Shown here piece after piece: positions 1 through 11,696 of a DNA stretch of 64,000 nt (positions are counted from its first letter, which is position 1; every line of letters begins with the position of its first letter). The notes beneath the pieces were generated by a model, which saw only the letters and a list, made by a program, of their open reading frames with translations, was not told where the DNA came from and did no database searches. The position numbers and the translations under genes were made by a program. This DNA comes from Acanthosepion pharaonis (Eukaryota > Mollusca > Cephalopoda > Sepiida > Sepiidae): assembly GCA_903632075.3 (NCBI GenBank), contig CAHIKZ030005642.1, positions 778,501-842,500 on the forward strand, given 5' to 3'.

Positions 1-654
1 CACATAAATAAATAAAAAAAAAAATGAATTGTAATTCAATTTCTTTGTGACCAATAAAACTTAGAATTTGTAAACCAAAGTAGAATAAATATATTTGTGA
101 AGCTTTTCATAGTTAACTAATTATGTGATTTAAATATATTGTATTGCATTTTGGGAGGGAGCTATTTGAAATGCAAAGGGTTCAGCAGAATAAAACCTAT
201 TCCACACGAAAAACGACGACGACAAAAAAGAAGTGGTATCATGGTAAAGGGAAGAGAACTAAAAATCAGTATTTGGCATATAAAAATCGTTTGAAACGCT
301 AAACTTAATAAAAAAAAAGTTTGCGCATTATTCAGTATATTTGTGATTGATGAGCAGTACAACGGAAACAGTAAAAAAACAAAAAAAAATAATATTACTG
401 AAATGTTCGCATGACACTAACACACAAGGACCACGGTATTGATTGAATAACTTACAAATTATTAGGAGCGAATTTTCGTACTAAAAATCATTGCAATAAA
501 ATTTATTTACTGATTTTTTCTATTTTAAACTATTCCCGAAATATTTATTATTAAAAGTTCAATCTCCAAAATAAAAATAAAATACTGTAGGGTTAAAACT
601 AAAAGTTTAGATATTTTCGAAAACAAAATTAAAATTGACACTAACTCTGTTTGA

Positions 655-951
655 CAGAAACCGGAAACATAAAATGATTATCTCCCTTCCAAGTGAAGCG
701 CATAAAAAAATTAAAAAAACGTCCATCAAGAAAAGTAGTTCGGAATTAAGTATTGATTGAAAGCCTGTATCCAATCTATAAGTTATTTTGGACTTCTTCT
801 GGATGTCAATCCATTTACATTTAATTACTTCTAAGTGATCTTAACGATATTGGTGTAGATTTCTGTTGTGTATAAATCAAGAAGTTGTTGTAGGCGTAGT
901 TATACAACAGGAAGTGACTATCACTACCCTCTTCGTCTTCAAGCCAGCAAG
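655..951 (+). promoter_or_regulatory. RPS26: RPS26 core promoter and 5' UTR with TOP tract
   Basis: This stretch lies directly upstream of the RPS26 start codon. ETS/GABP-like sites are visible: CCGGAAAC at 661-668 and CAGGAAGTG at 908-916. A pyrimidine run CCCTCTTC at 927-934 sits 17 bases before the ATG and fits the 5' terminal oligopyrimidine tract expected of ribosomal protein mRNAs. No TATA box stands at the expected place, as is usual for this gene class. Transcription probably starts near 920-930; that position is inferred from the TOP-like tract only. Confidence 0.55.
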
Positions 952-954
952 ATG
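952..954 (+). CDS. RPS26: RPS26 coding exon 1 (initiator codon only)
   Basis: The exon supplies only the ATG and is followed at once by the donor gtaagt at 955-960. The context is agccagcaagATG. An ATG-only first exon is common in ribosomal protein genes and leaves the promoter and TOP tract separate from the coding body. Confidence 0.93.
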
Positions 955-3900
955 GTAAGTCGGTGTTTTTTTCCCTCTGCGATTGATTTCGTTTATATTC
1001 TTTGTATTTAATTGTTTATCATCGATAAAATAATAAATTTGTGTCGTTAAATACCTACGCTTCTAATTTTTATATATTTTATCGGGTGAATATAGATGCA
1101 TCTTTTAAGAAAGACTGATTTTTTTAAAGATCTAAAATTCTCGATTACGCTCGTTTAGCCACCTCTCTCGAGTCCCTTTTTAAATAACCCGGTGTTAGTT
1201 TATTCTCTTTGTTTAAAGTGTTACGTGTTTAATTAGATTGCATGCTTTCTAAAGTGTAAAAAATGCTTAATATTAAGACTTGAACTTATTTCCTCAATTT
1301 TTTTTAATAATGCCTAAACTCGTATGCATTAGTTTTTATATCCACGTGTTGGCACGAATCAACCGCCATGTTTTTTGACTTGCCGGATAATTAACATACT
1401 TTCACACTGTTTATATGAACCATGTGTTAAATAGGCTAAAAAAAACTATGTAAATCTCTTTTTAGGCCTTGTATCTTTGCTTTTGGAATAACAACTTCGT
1501 TGATGCTAATTCAGTGATGGATTTTAAGCATCTGTCATTTCTTAAGATTCGATACATTTGATTTTTTTTTTCTTTTTGCATAATAAAGAATTCGGATAGT
1601 GTTTTTTTTATGCAATTCTGAATCACGTTTTTTATCAATTATTATATATATATATATATATATATAAGGGGGCATTTCCGTACGTATGTTAAAGTTCAAT
1701 CCTTTTAAACTATTTCAGATTTCGTACTGTTCTAGCGGTCATAAAACTATAAGCAGCACTAACTTGAAATAAATCTAGTGATGTGACGAGAGAAAAAAAA
1801 AACGTCTAAAATAACTAAGTTATACCTGCTTTGTGTTTGTCACTGTTAGTTAAATGTAGATTGTTCGTATATTATTTAAATCACGAGTTTTTAATCAAGA
1901 CCTTTAAATATCCGATGATATAGTTAACATACGATAAACTGAAGTTGAATTTTTCAAAGAAAATTAACTTTGAAAATAGAATATTTCTTTCTTTAAAAAA
2001 AAAAAATGAACTTTTGAGGCGGGAATCAATTTACAATATTAACTTGACTCTGTGTTCGATTTTATTTCTGTAGAAAATCTTTATCGTTACCCTTAAAGTT
2101 GATAATTTTAAAATACGATGGCTTAAGAAAATAGACCTGCGACTTTTTAAATTGAATTCCTGATGTGGCCAAAACAGAAATATCTCTAACTTACCAAGAC
2201 AAAGTTATGGGTTGATTTCCGTATTTAAAAAATTTGCGCATTTGCATTAGGTCGGTACACCCTGATATACATTAAATTTACAATGTGAATTAAGAAGCCT
2301 ATGTTGTCAGGCTTAGCGTCATTTTGACCACTTAAACATTAACTTTATTTTTCTATTTTGTTCCTAAATGAACATTAGAAGGAAAGTTAGTCAAACTATA
2401 AGAAAAAATATTTACAGACAATTCCATTACTTCGATTTAGCAAATTCCTAAGAATATTTGTGGGAGGAAAGAACATGATTTGGGTTTTGTACATTTGAGT
2501 GCATTTTTTGAGAATTTGAATCTTCTGCAGGAATAGTAATACTCAAAAACAAAACCAACAAAATGGATACTAGTGTAGTTATGTGTACTTGACCAGATGA
2601 ACCCTGGGGTTTGGCTCAACTTCATTTGTCCATAATCAATTTAGGGGAAAACTTCACTATTCCATGACTGCCTTTGTAATAAGCATAGCGTCAACTAATA
2701 GTATATATAAAATTGCTTGTTAAAAAAAGACTTTGTGTCTTTTTCTGGTGTTCAGGGTGATGTACAAGTTTTATACTGGGATTTGGATGAAGTCGACAAT
2801 TTTTGCATGGATAATGACCTATTTTGGTTTTGAAGATAACGTTTCATTGATCAACTTGTAACGTTTCTTCAAGAATAAACAATGAAATAATTGATGCTGC
2901 TTGTCAATTTCTGCTGATATTGATTCAAATTGCTTTAAATGGCCAAATAATTGCTGAAAGAAGCCCATCAGATAATTTATATAACAGATAAGAGAAAATT
3001 TGTACCTTTTTATTTTGTTCTTCAGTTTGAGGTGAGGCAAGAACTATACTAGCACCAAAATTTTTTACTTTTATATAGGTACTGTTCTACTGATATAGAT
3101 GCGTTGCATTTATTTGACTTGCTTGAATACTTGAGTATTTGATTAATAATAGAACCTTTTTCTTTTCAGACTTCCAAAAGGAGAAACAATGGTCGTAGCA
3201 AGAAAGGGCGTGGTCACGTGAAGTACATTCGTTGTACGAATTGTGCTCGCTGTGTGCCTAAAGACAAAGCAATCAAGAAGTTTGTCATCAGAAATATTGT
3301 GGAAGCTGCAGCTGTGAGAGACATTTCAGATGCCAGTGTTTATGAAGGTAGGCATTCATATGCTATTTAAATAGAATATCAAAGGTTTCTCAATATTATT
3401 TACATTATTCGGACTATTGTCCTCATCTTTGTTGCCATATTTATTATGTTTCGGCCATTGTACACTCTGGCCTTCTTCAGGTGGTTGGAATGTCGAACTG
3501 AATTCTTTATTTCACTCACTGGAGTAGACTGTTCTAGTTCCACGTGCCATGTTTAATGGATGTCAGTTATCTCCTGTTAAAGTTCTTCATTGCCATAGCC
3601 AGGTATTGAACTCACACTTTGGGTCCTGTCACTTGATCTAACGCCTTTATCCACTGTGCCATGCTAGAGGAAATAATCAAAGATGCTCCCATCCTATCCA
3701 ACCAGGTGGTGAGTTTGTTCACCAAGGTACCCATGGAGGAGGCACTCTCAGTAGTTAGATACATTGGCCTCTGACTCATCCCTAGAAGAATGGACCAGTA
3801 TTCCAATAGATATTCTGATGGAGATATTGACTTTCTGTGCACAAACAACACACTTCGGAATGGGATCACGCATATATCAACAGGATGAGGGCTTAGCAAT

Positions 3901-6900
3901 GGGCTTGCCATTATCACCAGCAATGGCGAATATATACATGGAATACTTTGAGGAAATGACATTAAAATCTATATAAGGTACGTACATGACACCTTCATAC
4001 TCTGGCCACACCAGGAAAATGTTCGGGTTCTACTAGACCATGTGAACTCAATGAAACCTTCAATACAGTTTATGATGGAGAAAGAGAGTAACAACACACT
4101 CCCATTCCTGGATATTCTAATATCTTGAACAGAGCATGGGTTCAAGACATCCATATACCGTAAACCAACATTCACTGGACAGTACCTCAATTTCAACTCC
4201 CACCATCCATACAGCCTAAAGAAAGGGATTGTTCTCTGCTTACAGTACTGAGCAAAAGTCATAAGTGGCTACCCAGAGACATTAGATAAATAATTGGTCA
4301 GTATAAGTAGTGCCCTACAACGTAACAACTACTCTGGGTACATGGCAGCAGCCCCAAAAAACTGGGATAGGCTGGTACAGGGAGAGGATAACAACACTCA
4401 GAAAACAGTCTGCCTGCTTTATATGAAGATGTTATCAGAAAAAATACAAAGGATCTGTGGTCCATATAACATCAGGACAACCTTCAAAAGTTTGACGACA
4501 CTTCGCAGATATCTCTCCCGAGTAAGACCCCCCCGCGCGCGCGCACGCCTCACCCCCTAGGAGGAGAACATGACTAAACACTATGTGTACGTTATCCCGT
4601 GCAGCTGCGGAAAGAAATATAAAGGGGAGACCGAACCCCCCTCTTAAGGTAAAGCTTCAAGGACACCAGAGACCTGTAACACAAGGAGAAGTGGAAAAAT
4701 CAGGCGTGGTTGACCACATATGGAGAGAAAAGTGAGATCACCACCCTCTGTGGGATCACGTTGAGATCATAAGGCAAAGAACACTATTTGAAAATTAGTA
4801 AACTTAAGGAATCAGCACATTCTACGCCACAAAAATCTCCTGAGCCGACCAAGCATAGAAATAAATACAATATGGGAACCAGTGATAAGAAGTGCCAGAG
4901 AAAAGCGATAGTAACTACAAAAATTGCAATTTGAGCACTGGTAAAATGGTTGCTGAAGACATTAGGTTTATAATACCCAGGAATTCATACACAGATGTCC
5001 TCAAGGACACATGGCACAGTTGATAAAGGCATTAGTTAGATCCAGTGACAGGACCCAAAATGTGTGAGTTCAATAAACCGGCCAAGGCAGAAGATAACTG
5101 ATAACTGACATTCATTAAACATGGCATGTGGAACTAGAGCAGTCTGCTCCAGTGAGCGAAATAAAGGGTTCAGTTTGACATTCCAACCACCTGAAGAAGG
5201 CCAGGGCGTACAACAGCCGAAACGTAATAAATATGGCCTAATACCTCATCTCAGAAATCTAGACAGTTTCTCAATATTTTAAGCAATTCGTCACCAAAAA
5301 TATCTTAAATATCTAAAGCAATTTGTTTTGTAAACTGAAGTATTTGTAATCTTCAAGATATGTGAACTTATATTTTATTTTATTTTTTTAAGAGGGGTTC
5401 CTAAACTCTGTTTTGGTATAACATTTTTCAATTTCCTTTTGTTAAAAACTAAATAATGTTAGTAATCAGCCTTAACTAGAGGTTGGCTACTTCGGTTTCT
5501 GTATGTTAGTGCACAATGTGGCATCATCAAAGTTTTGGACATGTCATTTTGTGCTAGCTACTATTTGCTTAAAAATTAATTTCTGCGATATAACAAATAA
5601 TTTCAAATCCTGTTCAATTAAAAAGAAAGATAAGTACTATGAAGCATAAAAATGCTCAAGTGAAATATAAAAAATATTTAACATCAATCTTTGAAAGTTG
5701 TAAAGAAAAGGCAAGTTCAAGACAAACATTTAAAATTTTTGTCTTGATGTTGATTGAATCAAGTGGGTGAGATGTAGCCACAATGATGAAAGTAGCAGAA
5801 ACACCTTTTAATGATTTTGACAGGAGTAATTTTCACCTCCTCTTTTTTTTTTTTTTTTTTTCTTTTGGATCAGATCTTATGAACTACAAGAGTGTGATGC
5901 ACTATTTATTAACATATGTTTGTAACTTTTTTCCAAGAAATTACCCAATTGCCCAAATAAACAGATTTTGAATAATCATTTCTAAAGGGCATTCAGTATT
6001 CCTGTAGTAGAAAGTAATGTTTGCTTTCTTTCACTTTGCGTAAGTTATGTCATCCATAGTTTAAATTAGATATCTTTTTAAGACTTGTTTGTGAATTGCT
6101 GAATTTAATGGTCAATGTTTCAGGACATGAAGCACTAGAATTTGCCATTTCTTTAGTGTGGCATTTTAATGAATAGACAAAAATGATTGCTTTTTGAATG
6201 TTAAAAAAATTTTTTTTTTTTTTTAAATTTTAAAAAAAAAAAAACCCTGTATATATTTTGAACTGCTTTGGCAATTTTTTCAAATCTTATTGCAAGTTAT
6301 TTGAAAAACGTCTTTCTCATTTCAGTTTATGCTCTTCCCAAATTGTACGCCAAGTTGCTCTACTGCGTCTCTTGTGCCATTCACTCTAAAATTGTGAGGA
6401 ATCGTTCCCGTGAGGCCCGCAAAGACCGTACCCCACCAATCAGATTCAGACCAATGAGAGGTGTAAGTTGAAGCTTTCTAGTCTTTTAATTTTACTTACT
6501 AATTGTTTATAAGGCCCAAGAGCCACTCTTATGAGACAAGGTTACAAGTGCAACCTGTGAGGATGTGTAGAGAATGTAAAAAGTTTCCCCTAGACTTAAG
6601 GATTTAAGATTGTAGCGATCGGGGAAGCATCCCCCCGGGAGTGTTACACAAAGTAGTGACTCTGTCTAAATGGAATTTCCTTCTTACTAATGAAATACAA
6701 AAAGAATGAGGATGGTTTGTTCCAGTGTATGTGACATGGGGGCAGGTTTTGGGTGTTAGTCAGACTTGGTGGAAATAAGAAATGTAGCTTTGAAAATTTG
6801 CCTTTGAAATGGGTGCTTAGAAGTGCCTGAAGTTGGGGTTAACCTTTCAGTAGAGCATTTTGTTGAGGGCAGGTGGTGAGGGAAATGTAGCAGATTTATG

Positions 6901-7187
6901 TAATGTTCTGTTGTATCAGGAACTTGAGTGGGCTTAAGAAAATGTAACTCTTATTAGAAATGAAGTAATTTTGTTGGCTCCTACTGTACATTCTAAAAGT
7001 TCTGAATTTAGGCTGGAAAATAAAGTTATTGAAAACCATTTAATTTTAGCTTGCTTATTGTAATATCATCTTGTAGGTTTTGTATGTTTGTTTTAAAATG
7101 TTTTTTTTTTTTAAAAATTAGATTCTGATCTTTTTCTTTTCTTTTCAGGAGGGTGGTCAAGGTGCCAGAACTGGACAAGCCAAGTAA
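952..7187 (+). CDS. RPS26: 40S ribosomal protein S26 (eS26), four coding exons
   Basis: Coding exons are 952-954 (ATG only), 3170-3347, 6326-6462 and 7149-7187, giving 118 residues. Donors are gtaagt (955), gtaggc (3348) and gtaagt (6463); acceptors end in ttttcag, ttcag and ttttcag. The protein starts MTSKRRNNGRSKKGRGH and carries the family core RCTNCARCVPKDKAIKKF (CxxC zinc-binding pair), NIVEAAAVRDIS and CVSCAIHSKIVRNRSREARK (second CxxC), all hallmarks of eS26. This subunit sits near the mRNA exit channel of the small ribosomal subunit. Vertebrate eS26 is 115 residues and ends in a proline-rich tail; here the tail is instead EGGQGARTGQAK. At the exon 3 donor, a cut after 6462 keeps phase 0 and gives the short tail and stop; a cut at 6460 would read on into noncoding sequence. 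Intron 2 holds a dead Penelope-like element and intron 3 a LINE tail, both noncoding here. Confidence 0.97.
1363..1372 (+). promoter_or_regulatory. YY1-like site in RPS26 intron 1
   Basis: CCGCCATGTT fits the YY1 consensus CCGCCATNTT. YY1-type sites just inside the first intron are known in many ribosomal protein genes. This one lies about 400 bases into the intron, farther than is typical, so its function is uncertain. Confidence 0.3.
3170..3347 (+). CDS. RPS26: RPS26 coding exon 2
   Basis: This exon encodes TSKRRNNGRSKKGRGHVKY and continues through the first CxxC pair (CTNC) to SVYE, then one base of the next codon (59 codons plus one base). The acceptor is tcttttcag and the donor gtaggc. 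The sequence matches eS26 almost residue for residue. Confidence 0.96.
3449..3480 (-). ncRNA. Hammerhead-like core in Penelope left terminal repeat
   Basis: On the minus strand CTGAAGA (from 3480 down to 3474) is followed by AGGCC...GGCC, which can form stem II, and then GAAA (3452-3449). The order CUGANGA, stem, GAAA is the hammerhead core. Minimal hammerheads have been reported in PLE terminal repeats, so family assignment is well grounded. Activity of this diverged copy is not shown. Confidence 0.5.
3836..4980 (+). pseudogene. Penelope reverse transcriptase and GIY-YIG endonuclease remnant
   Basis: From about 3836 the + strand reads IYQQDEGLAMGLPLSPAMAN followed by IYMEYFEE, which matches the Penelope/telomerase-type RT motif (QxxGlpMGsPlSP..An.yMe.fE). 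The frame then breaks repeatedly. Near 4576-4650 VYVIPCSCGKKYKGE resembles the GIY-YIG nuclease start (VYxIPCxCGxxYiGET), with YKG for YIG. Further fragments DHIWREK, EHYLKISKLKESAH and IWEPVI are typical of the PLE C-terminus. Multiple stops and frameshifts show it is not functional. Confidence 0.85.
5191..5222 (+). ncRNA. Hammerhead-like core in Penelope right terminal repeat
   Basis: CTGAAGA (5191-5197), then a GGC...GCC stem, then GAAA (5219-5222) followed by CGTAATAAATATGGC. It is the mirror copy of the left-arm core at 3449-3480 on the other strand. The core residues are present; the stem II loop is long and variable between copies. Confidence 0.5.
6326..6462 (+). CDS. RPS26: RPS26 coding exon 3
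   Basis: Completes a split Val codon, then encodes YALPKLYAKLLYCVSCAIHS, KIVRNRSREARKDRTPP and IRFRPMRG. It holds the second zinc-binding CxxC. The donor at 6463 is a perfect gtaagt, two bases beyond a competing GT at 6461. Only the 6463 donor joins exon 4 in a frame that terminates properly. Confidence 0.95.
6560..6800 (-). pseudogene. CR1/jockey-type LINE C-terminal remnant in RPS26 intron 3
   Basis: Read on the minus strand with frameshifts, the segment gives PSSFFLYFISKKE, then a tract like FHLDRVTTLWNTLPGGCFP, then DRYNL. This is the typical extreme C-terminus of CR1/jockey-superfamily ORF2 (NSFFPRT..LWNSLP...FP). Related tails occur here at 10920-11690, 29395-29700 and 35200-35520. It lies wholly in the intron. 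Confidence 0.6.
7149..7187 (+). CDS. RPS26: RPS26 coding exon 4 (terminal)
   Basis: Encodes EGGQGARTGQAK and the TAA stop at 7185-7187. The acceptor is cttttcag. This short Gly/Gln tail replaces the proline-rich end of vertebrate eS26. The tail is the least conserved part of the family. Confidence 0.93.
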   Translation, partial: EGGQGARTGQAK

Positions 7188-7203
7188 ATGTCAATTACAA
7201 AAT

Positions 7204-7209
7204 AATAAA
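7204..7209 (+). terminator. RPS26: RPS26 polyadenylation signal AATAAA
   Basis: A canonical AATAAA begins 17 bases after the stop codon. This gives the very short 3' UTR typical of ribosomal protein mRNAs. Cleavage is expected 10-30 bases downstream, near 7220-7240. Confidence 0.75.
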
Positions 7210-7239
7210 AAAAATACTTGTATAAATATTGTTTCATTT

Positions 7240-9980
7240 CATTTTTTTATTATTATTATTAATGAAAATCTTAAGTTACAAAAAATATTGCTCAACTGGG
7301 CGAATCTGGAACTGCATTTGGCTCAACATTAATTCTTTAATTGAATGAAAAGACCTTAATTACTTGACAGTTATTATGTTCTATTTAAAATGGTTCATTT
7401 GATTACATTCTCAAAATTTCATTCTACGTAAAAACACTTTCTTACATTTTTATTGCAAATTCTTTAGGGGTTTAGATCAAGCCTGTGTTAATGGAAATTT
7501 TAGATTTTCAAAGGTAACTAATGATATCCAATCAGTAACAGTCCAAATTCATGAGTGAATTTTTAGTGCTGGTTGGAGAAGATTCTCACCTTATCCTGAA
7601 AATAACACTAAGGGCCTCAATTTAATAGAAATGACTGGATTGTTTCTCTCCTGGCAGCTGGCTGTCAGTTAACCATCCATAGGCAAAGAAAATAAGATAG
7701 CCAAGATTCTAGTGCAACTAAATGAATGTTTCTTGTGCATCAATGAAGAAAAAAAAAGTTACCTAAAACCACAGTAGTTAAAATCTACTTAAGATTTGTT
7801 TTGGTCATTTTTATTGCATGATAAAGGCCAAAGCAATAATTGTTCAGCAGTTAATATTTTGATGGGTGATGTGAAATATTGAGATTGTTATATAATAACT
7901 GGGGTAGGTTTTAATATGGTTTATTGAAGAAAAAAAAATCCTCAAATAAAATTTCAGCCAATTTTACATGTAACTGATATTCATTTCTGAAAATTGTTTC
8001 AGTAGAAATTCTACTCTTGAATTACCTCTCTTTGAATCTTGGTTCTCTCTGGTTGTCAATTTAAATTTAGGATGTTTACAAATTGAATTCCAGCAGGGGT
8101 AGATCACATTTTATGAAGCGAGTTATCGTTCTTGTCTCTTTCATCCTTTTGATTTACAAAGCTTGGCTTAATCCAGCACATAACCAAATGGGAAGCTTTC
8201 CTGTCCTGAAAATCTGGGTTTAAATTTTGGTAACTACACCTATTCTTGACTGCTTAAAAATGAGTAACGTGCTTTCATAACTGAATGCTGCTAAAAACAA
8301 AATTTATTGGGGTGCAAATTGAACCCCTGAATTTCCAAACTGCACAACTCTATTAAAATGTGTTTCAACTGTTTATGGCAGTGTTTCTCTTAGTTTTATT
8401 GTAGTTCATGTGGTAATCACAGTATATAGACACGCATCCTGTACTCAAGTGAGTTGCTCAATGCTACACAAATCTGCCATGTACAGGTCTTGCTCACTAA
8501 CCATATAAACAACTTAATACATTCCCAGTATTTGCCTTGTCCCCACAACTGCGTCAGGTTGTGACACACGGTCAATTTAATATGGGGGACATGAAGTCTC
8601 TCCACTCTAGCTGCTAGTCATACCACTGCTATGCAATAGATGTTACACAGCAAGGGAGGAGAAAAGACCTGGCATAGAACAGATACTACAACTACAGCAT
8701 CTACTCTAACAGAAAAACATCCTTCTCTGCCAATACTCCCGTACGGTAAAGCCCCCACTTATACATTCTCTATGCTTATAATTTTAAATAAAATAAGAGC
8801 TTGAAGCTTTTACTATAATAACCAACAATTTTTCAGCAATATGTATGTGTATAGTAAAATTATGAATATAAAATTACTCAAAAATTTGTCACTTCATGGC
8901 TTCCAGGCAATACTGATTTAGGAAGTTATTTTGTAAGTCATTCTCTATTCATGCTTTTGTTAAGTAGACTACAAGTAGAAACCTATAATTAATATGGAAT
9001 TATTTTAATTTATTTTGAGTTAATGCCCCATTTTGTGGTGGGCAGTAATGACTACATTTTCTGTCACCCATACACTGAATTTTTTAATTTTTCATGGTAT
9101 ATATACCTGAAGAATGGATGAGCCAAAACATTGTTGACATCAGTTATACAAGGAATGAGTTCCCCTGTCTAGACAATAATTGCAATTTCTTCTTCTTTTT
9201 TTTTTTTTTTTTTTTATAAATATATTTTATTTAGTTAATGGCCTTTTTACTGATGTTACATGTCCTGATTACTGCACAGTTCCTGAAATTTAATTTAAAA
9301 CGTGCATGTTTTTCTTCATGTGCAATTTTTTTGTTGTAAAAAATGAAGAAAAAAAAAATTTTTTTTTTTTTTTTTTTTTTTTATTTAAATTGGTATAAAT
9401 TCCTTTTTTTCCAATTAAATTGTTTAACCAAATAAAAGAAATAATGATAGTATCTTTTTGGTTTAAATTTTGATTAGGACATCTGAATTATTTAGAAAAG
9501 CAATGGAAAAATATTCTAAAGACAATATTGCCCTTAATAAATCTGCTTATAATAAATGAAACAAAATTTCGCCCTAAAATTTAATTTCTCAATAATTTAT
9601 GAAATTAATGACCCCCCCCACCACCACCACCACCAAAACAAAAAAAAATTTTTTTTATCCTTTCATTTTATTTTTTCATTTTTACTGATATATTTGGAAT
9701 AGTGAAGCTTTTTCTGTTGGGTTACTTTTAAAATTTTGTGCATTACACAATAATCAAGAGTAAGCTTTAGCGAAGCTTCAGTGTATTACTACTTGAGGCA
9801 AATGTATGTAAACAAAGCCAGTAATGGCTGCCGTTTTGTTGCTGTGACACAAACGAGGCCAAATTGACATTGTTGATAACTACTAAATGGTTTTCTCCTG
9901 CGACCTTTTGTTTTTTTTTTTTTTTTTGAAGTAATCAGGCATTTTCGCACATTAAGCAAAGCATGTGCATTTTAAATAAA
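7240..9980. other. A/T-rich intergenic stretch without a recognised gene
   Basis: No coding segment is supported. Homopolymer T or A runs occur near 9200, 9360 and 9910, and a short (CCA)n run at 9617-9635. At 9116-9150 a decayed Penelope-type terminal repeat end is visible (CTGAAGA, then AAAAC in place of GAAAC). Confidence 0.5.
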
Positions 9981-9988
9981 ATTTAAGA

Positions 9989-10464
9989 TTGCTGATACTC
10001 TCTCATGGGCAGGCCTCAGTGGAGAGAGGTTTCTCAGACAATAAGGGGATTTCCACTGAAAATATGAAACAGCAGACTGGTTGCACAGTGCATTATCACG
10101 GATTATTTGGCCACAGTTGGATGTGCTGGAATGTTCCCATCACTAAGGCTCTTTTCTGCAGTGCTTCCAATACCAGAACAGCATACAAGGCTGAGAAGAA
10201 AAAACAAAAAAAAACAAGCTTCAAGGTTGCTCACAAGATTTGCTCAAGTCAGCTGACAGCTATGCAGAGAAACCTGATTAGACTTAGAACTTCACACTTA
10301 TTGCATAGTCCAATGCCATACAAAGATCTGCAAAGGAAAAATCCATAGAGATATCAAAACTGGAAGAGGAGCTGAATGCTAAACTAAATGAACTGATAAA
10401 AATGTTAACATCATTGTGTTCTGTGCCATGTGCAACGATAGCCATGAGTAGTCGGGGAAGCTAA
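9989..10464 (+). pseudogene. hAT-like transposase / ZNF862-like C-terminal remnant
   Basis: The frame opens with LSHGQASVERGFSDNKGIST and ENMKQQ. Farther on it has PITKALFCSASNTRTAYKAE followed by a lysine-rich stretch. This matches the C-terminal segment (SHGQA.VERGFS.NKEI...) of a large family of hAT-derived, ZNF862-like proteins found in many animal genomes. A frameshift near 10346 is needed to continue into ISKLEEELNAKLNEL, an acidic coiled-coil-like tail ending at TAA 10462-10464. The N-terminal zinc-finger and catalytic parts are not visible upstream. I call it a truncated, probably dead copy. Confidence 0.6.
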
Positions 10465-10469
10465 AATGT

Positions 10470-10920
10470 GTCGTCTTGTGAAAATTTCTATTTGTAGTTC
10501 TATTCATTAAAACTTATATTTCACAGGAAATGTGCAGCAATCAAGAATTTTTATGACATTCATAAACCATGACTCATCTAGATAGCTGAAATATGTAGCA
10601 GTAAGAATTAAAGTGTGTTCAAAATTTTCAAGTGTAGTAGAACACCAAATTGTAGAATGCTACACAAAATATGTAACATAACCAGGTCTGTTGTGTTTTA
10701 GACTTCAGCACTTTGATTTCTTCACTGCATTCAACTGATCCATGTGACATGAATTATTAGAACCTGCTGTAAATTTTCTTTGGAAATCTCATCTGTCAAA
10801 CTATTAAAAGATAAATCACAAAGTTTGTGTTTTTGAAATTGATGACCATTCACTTCGTGTGGGTGTATGTGTGTGTGTCTATGTATGCGTGCCAGTTTCA
10901 GTCTTTGAAAAGTCCTGGAA
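10470..10920. other. Noncoding A/T-rich gap
   Basis: Nothing recognised beyond a short (GT)-rich tract at 10860-10880. Flanks are transposon remnants on both sides. Confidence 0.4.
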
Positions 10921-11692
10921 TTTTTTTTACCCAGATCTGTGGGGACCCTGCATCATGTTGTGAGTCGGTTCCACAGGGCAGTGTTTCGCGGGAAGAAGCT
11001 GCTCGAGGGGAACTTACCTTTTCACTGATTGGATTACGGTAGCAATGTTGGTGGTTTGTTACTACGTAAATTGCAGGGTGTGTTCTTGCTGTGAAGGTTT
11101 GACTCGGCGGTACCAGGGAATGTAGTTTGAGCACTTTCTGTGGAAGTAGCGGTAGAGCAGCCCAAATATGACAACAGTACTCCAATTTTTTATCTTATCT
11201 GGATCTTGTAAAGGTAGAGGATAGCAGGAGGAGTCAGGTACTTACTGAAGCGGTACAGAGAGCCGACTATTTTACCTGCATCCTTAGCAATGGATCGTAT
11301 GTACAAGTTCCCCCTGAGGTCAGGTGTGTGTTTGAGACCCAACAGCCTTTCAAGGCACGGTGCTTCCTTGAGAAGGGTTAGATCAGTGATGATGGAATGT
11401 ATCTAGCTTGGTCTTTGAGGCATTGAATGTACCACAGTTCTTACCCCATTGGGTAGTTTGTGTAAGATCAGAACAGAGATCAGTCATCGATCTGTGACCG
11501 TAGAGAGATTTAGAGGTGCTCCTGTCTATAGCCGTATCATAAATGTTTATAAATGATCTGAGTATATTCTTAGGCAGATCATTTATGTACATCAAAAAGA
11601 GGGTTGGTCCAAGGAGCGACCCCTGGGGAATGCATGCGTTGACTACTAGAGCTCCGGAGGACTGGCCATTAATAACTACCTTCAGGGACCTT
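10920..11692 (-). pseudogene. CR1/jockey-superfamily LINE ORF2, C-terminal half
   Basis: On the minus strand the fragment begins with VVINGQSSGALVVNACIPQG, followed by SLLGPTLFLMYINDLPKNI, a clear reverse-transcriptase motif B region (PQGSxLGPxLFLxYINDLP). The catalytic FADD-like box that should follow has decayed. Downstream are LRGNLYIRSIAKDAGKIVGS, RSKMEYCCHIWA (typical thumb motif) and a tail like the one in RPS26 intron 3. Frameshifts and stops break it. It abuts an LTR-like repeat at 11697. Confidence 0.8.
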
Positions 11693-11696
11693 TACT

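Larger units (their letters stand above)
3392..5285 (+). mobile_element. Degenerate Penelope-like retroelement with inverted terminal repeats
   Basis: A Penelope-like element (PLE) sits inside RPS26 intron 2. Its left arm (3392-3660) and right arm (about 5000-5285) are inverted copies of one terminal repeat. Both share the segments TTCCACGTGCCATG, GGGTCCTGTCACT and the CTGAAGAAGGCC...GAAAC block. The body encodes broken reverse transcriptase and GIY-YIG endonuclease remnants on the + strand. Inverted pLTR arrangement is known for Penelope elements. Homologous terminal repeats recur at 52440-52830 and 59568-60330 and, as a fragment, at 13556-13740. The element is dead: many in-frame stops. Confidence 0.85.

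Noticed and set aside
5783..5971. C/D-box snoRNA in RPS26 intron 2 suggested by ATGATGA
   Set aside because: No D box (CTGA) and no terminal stem at a suitable distance.
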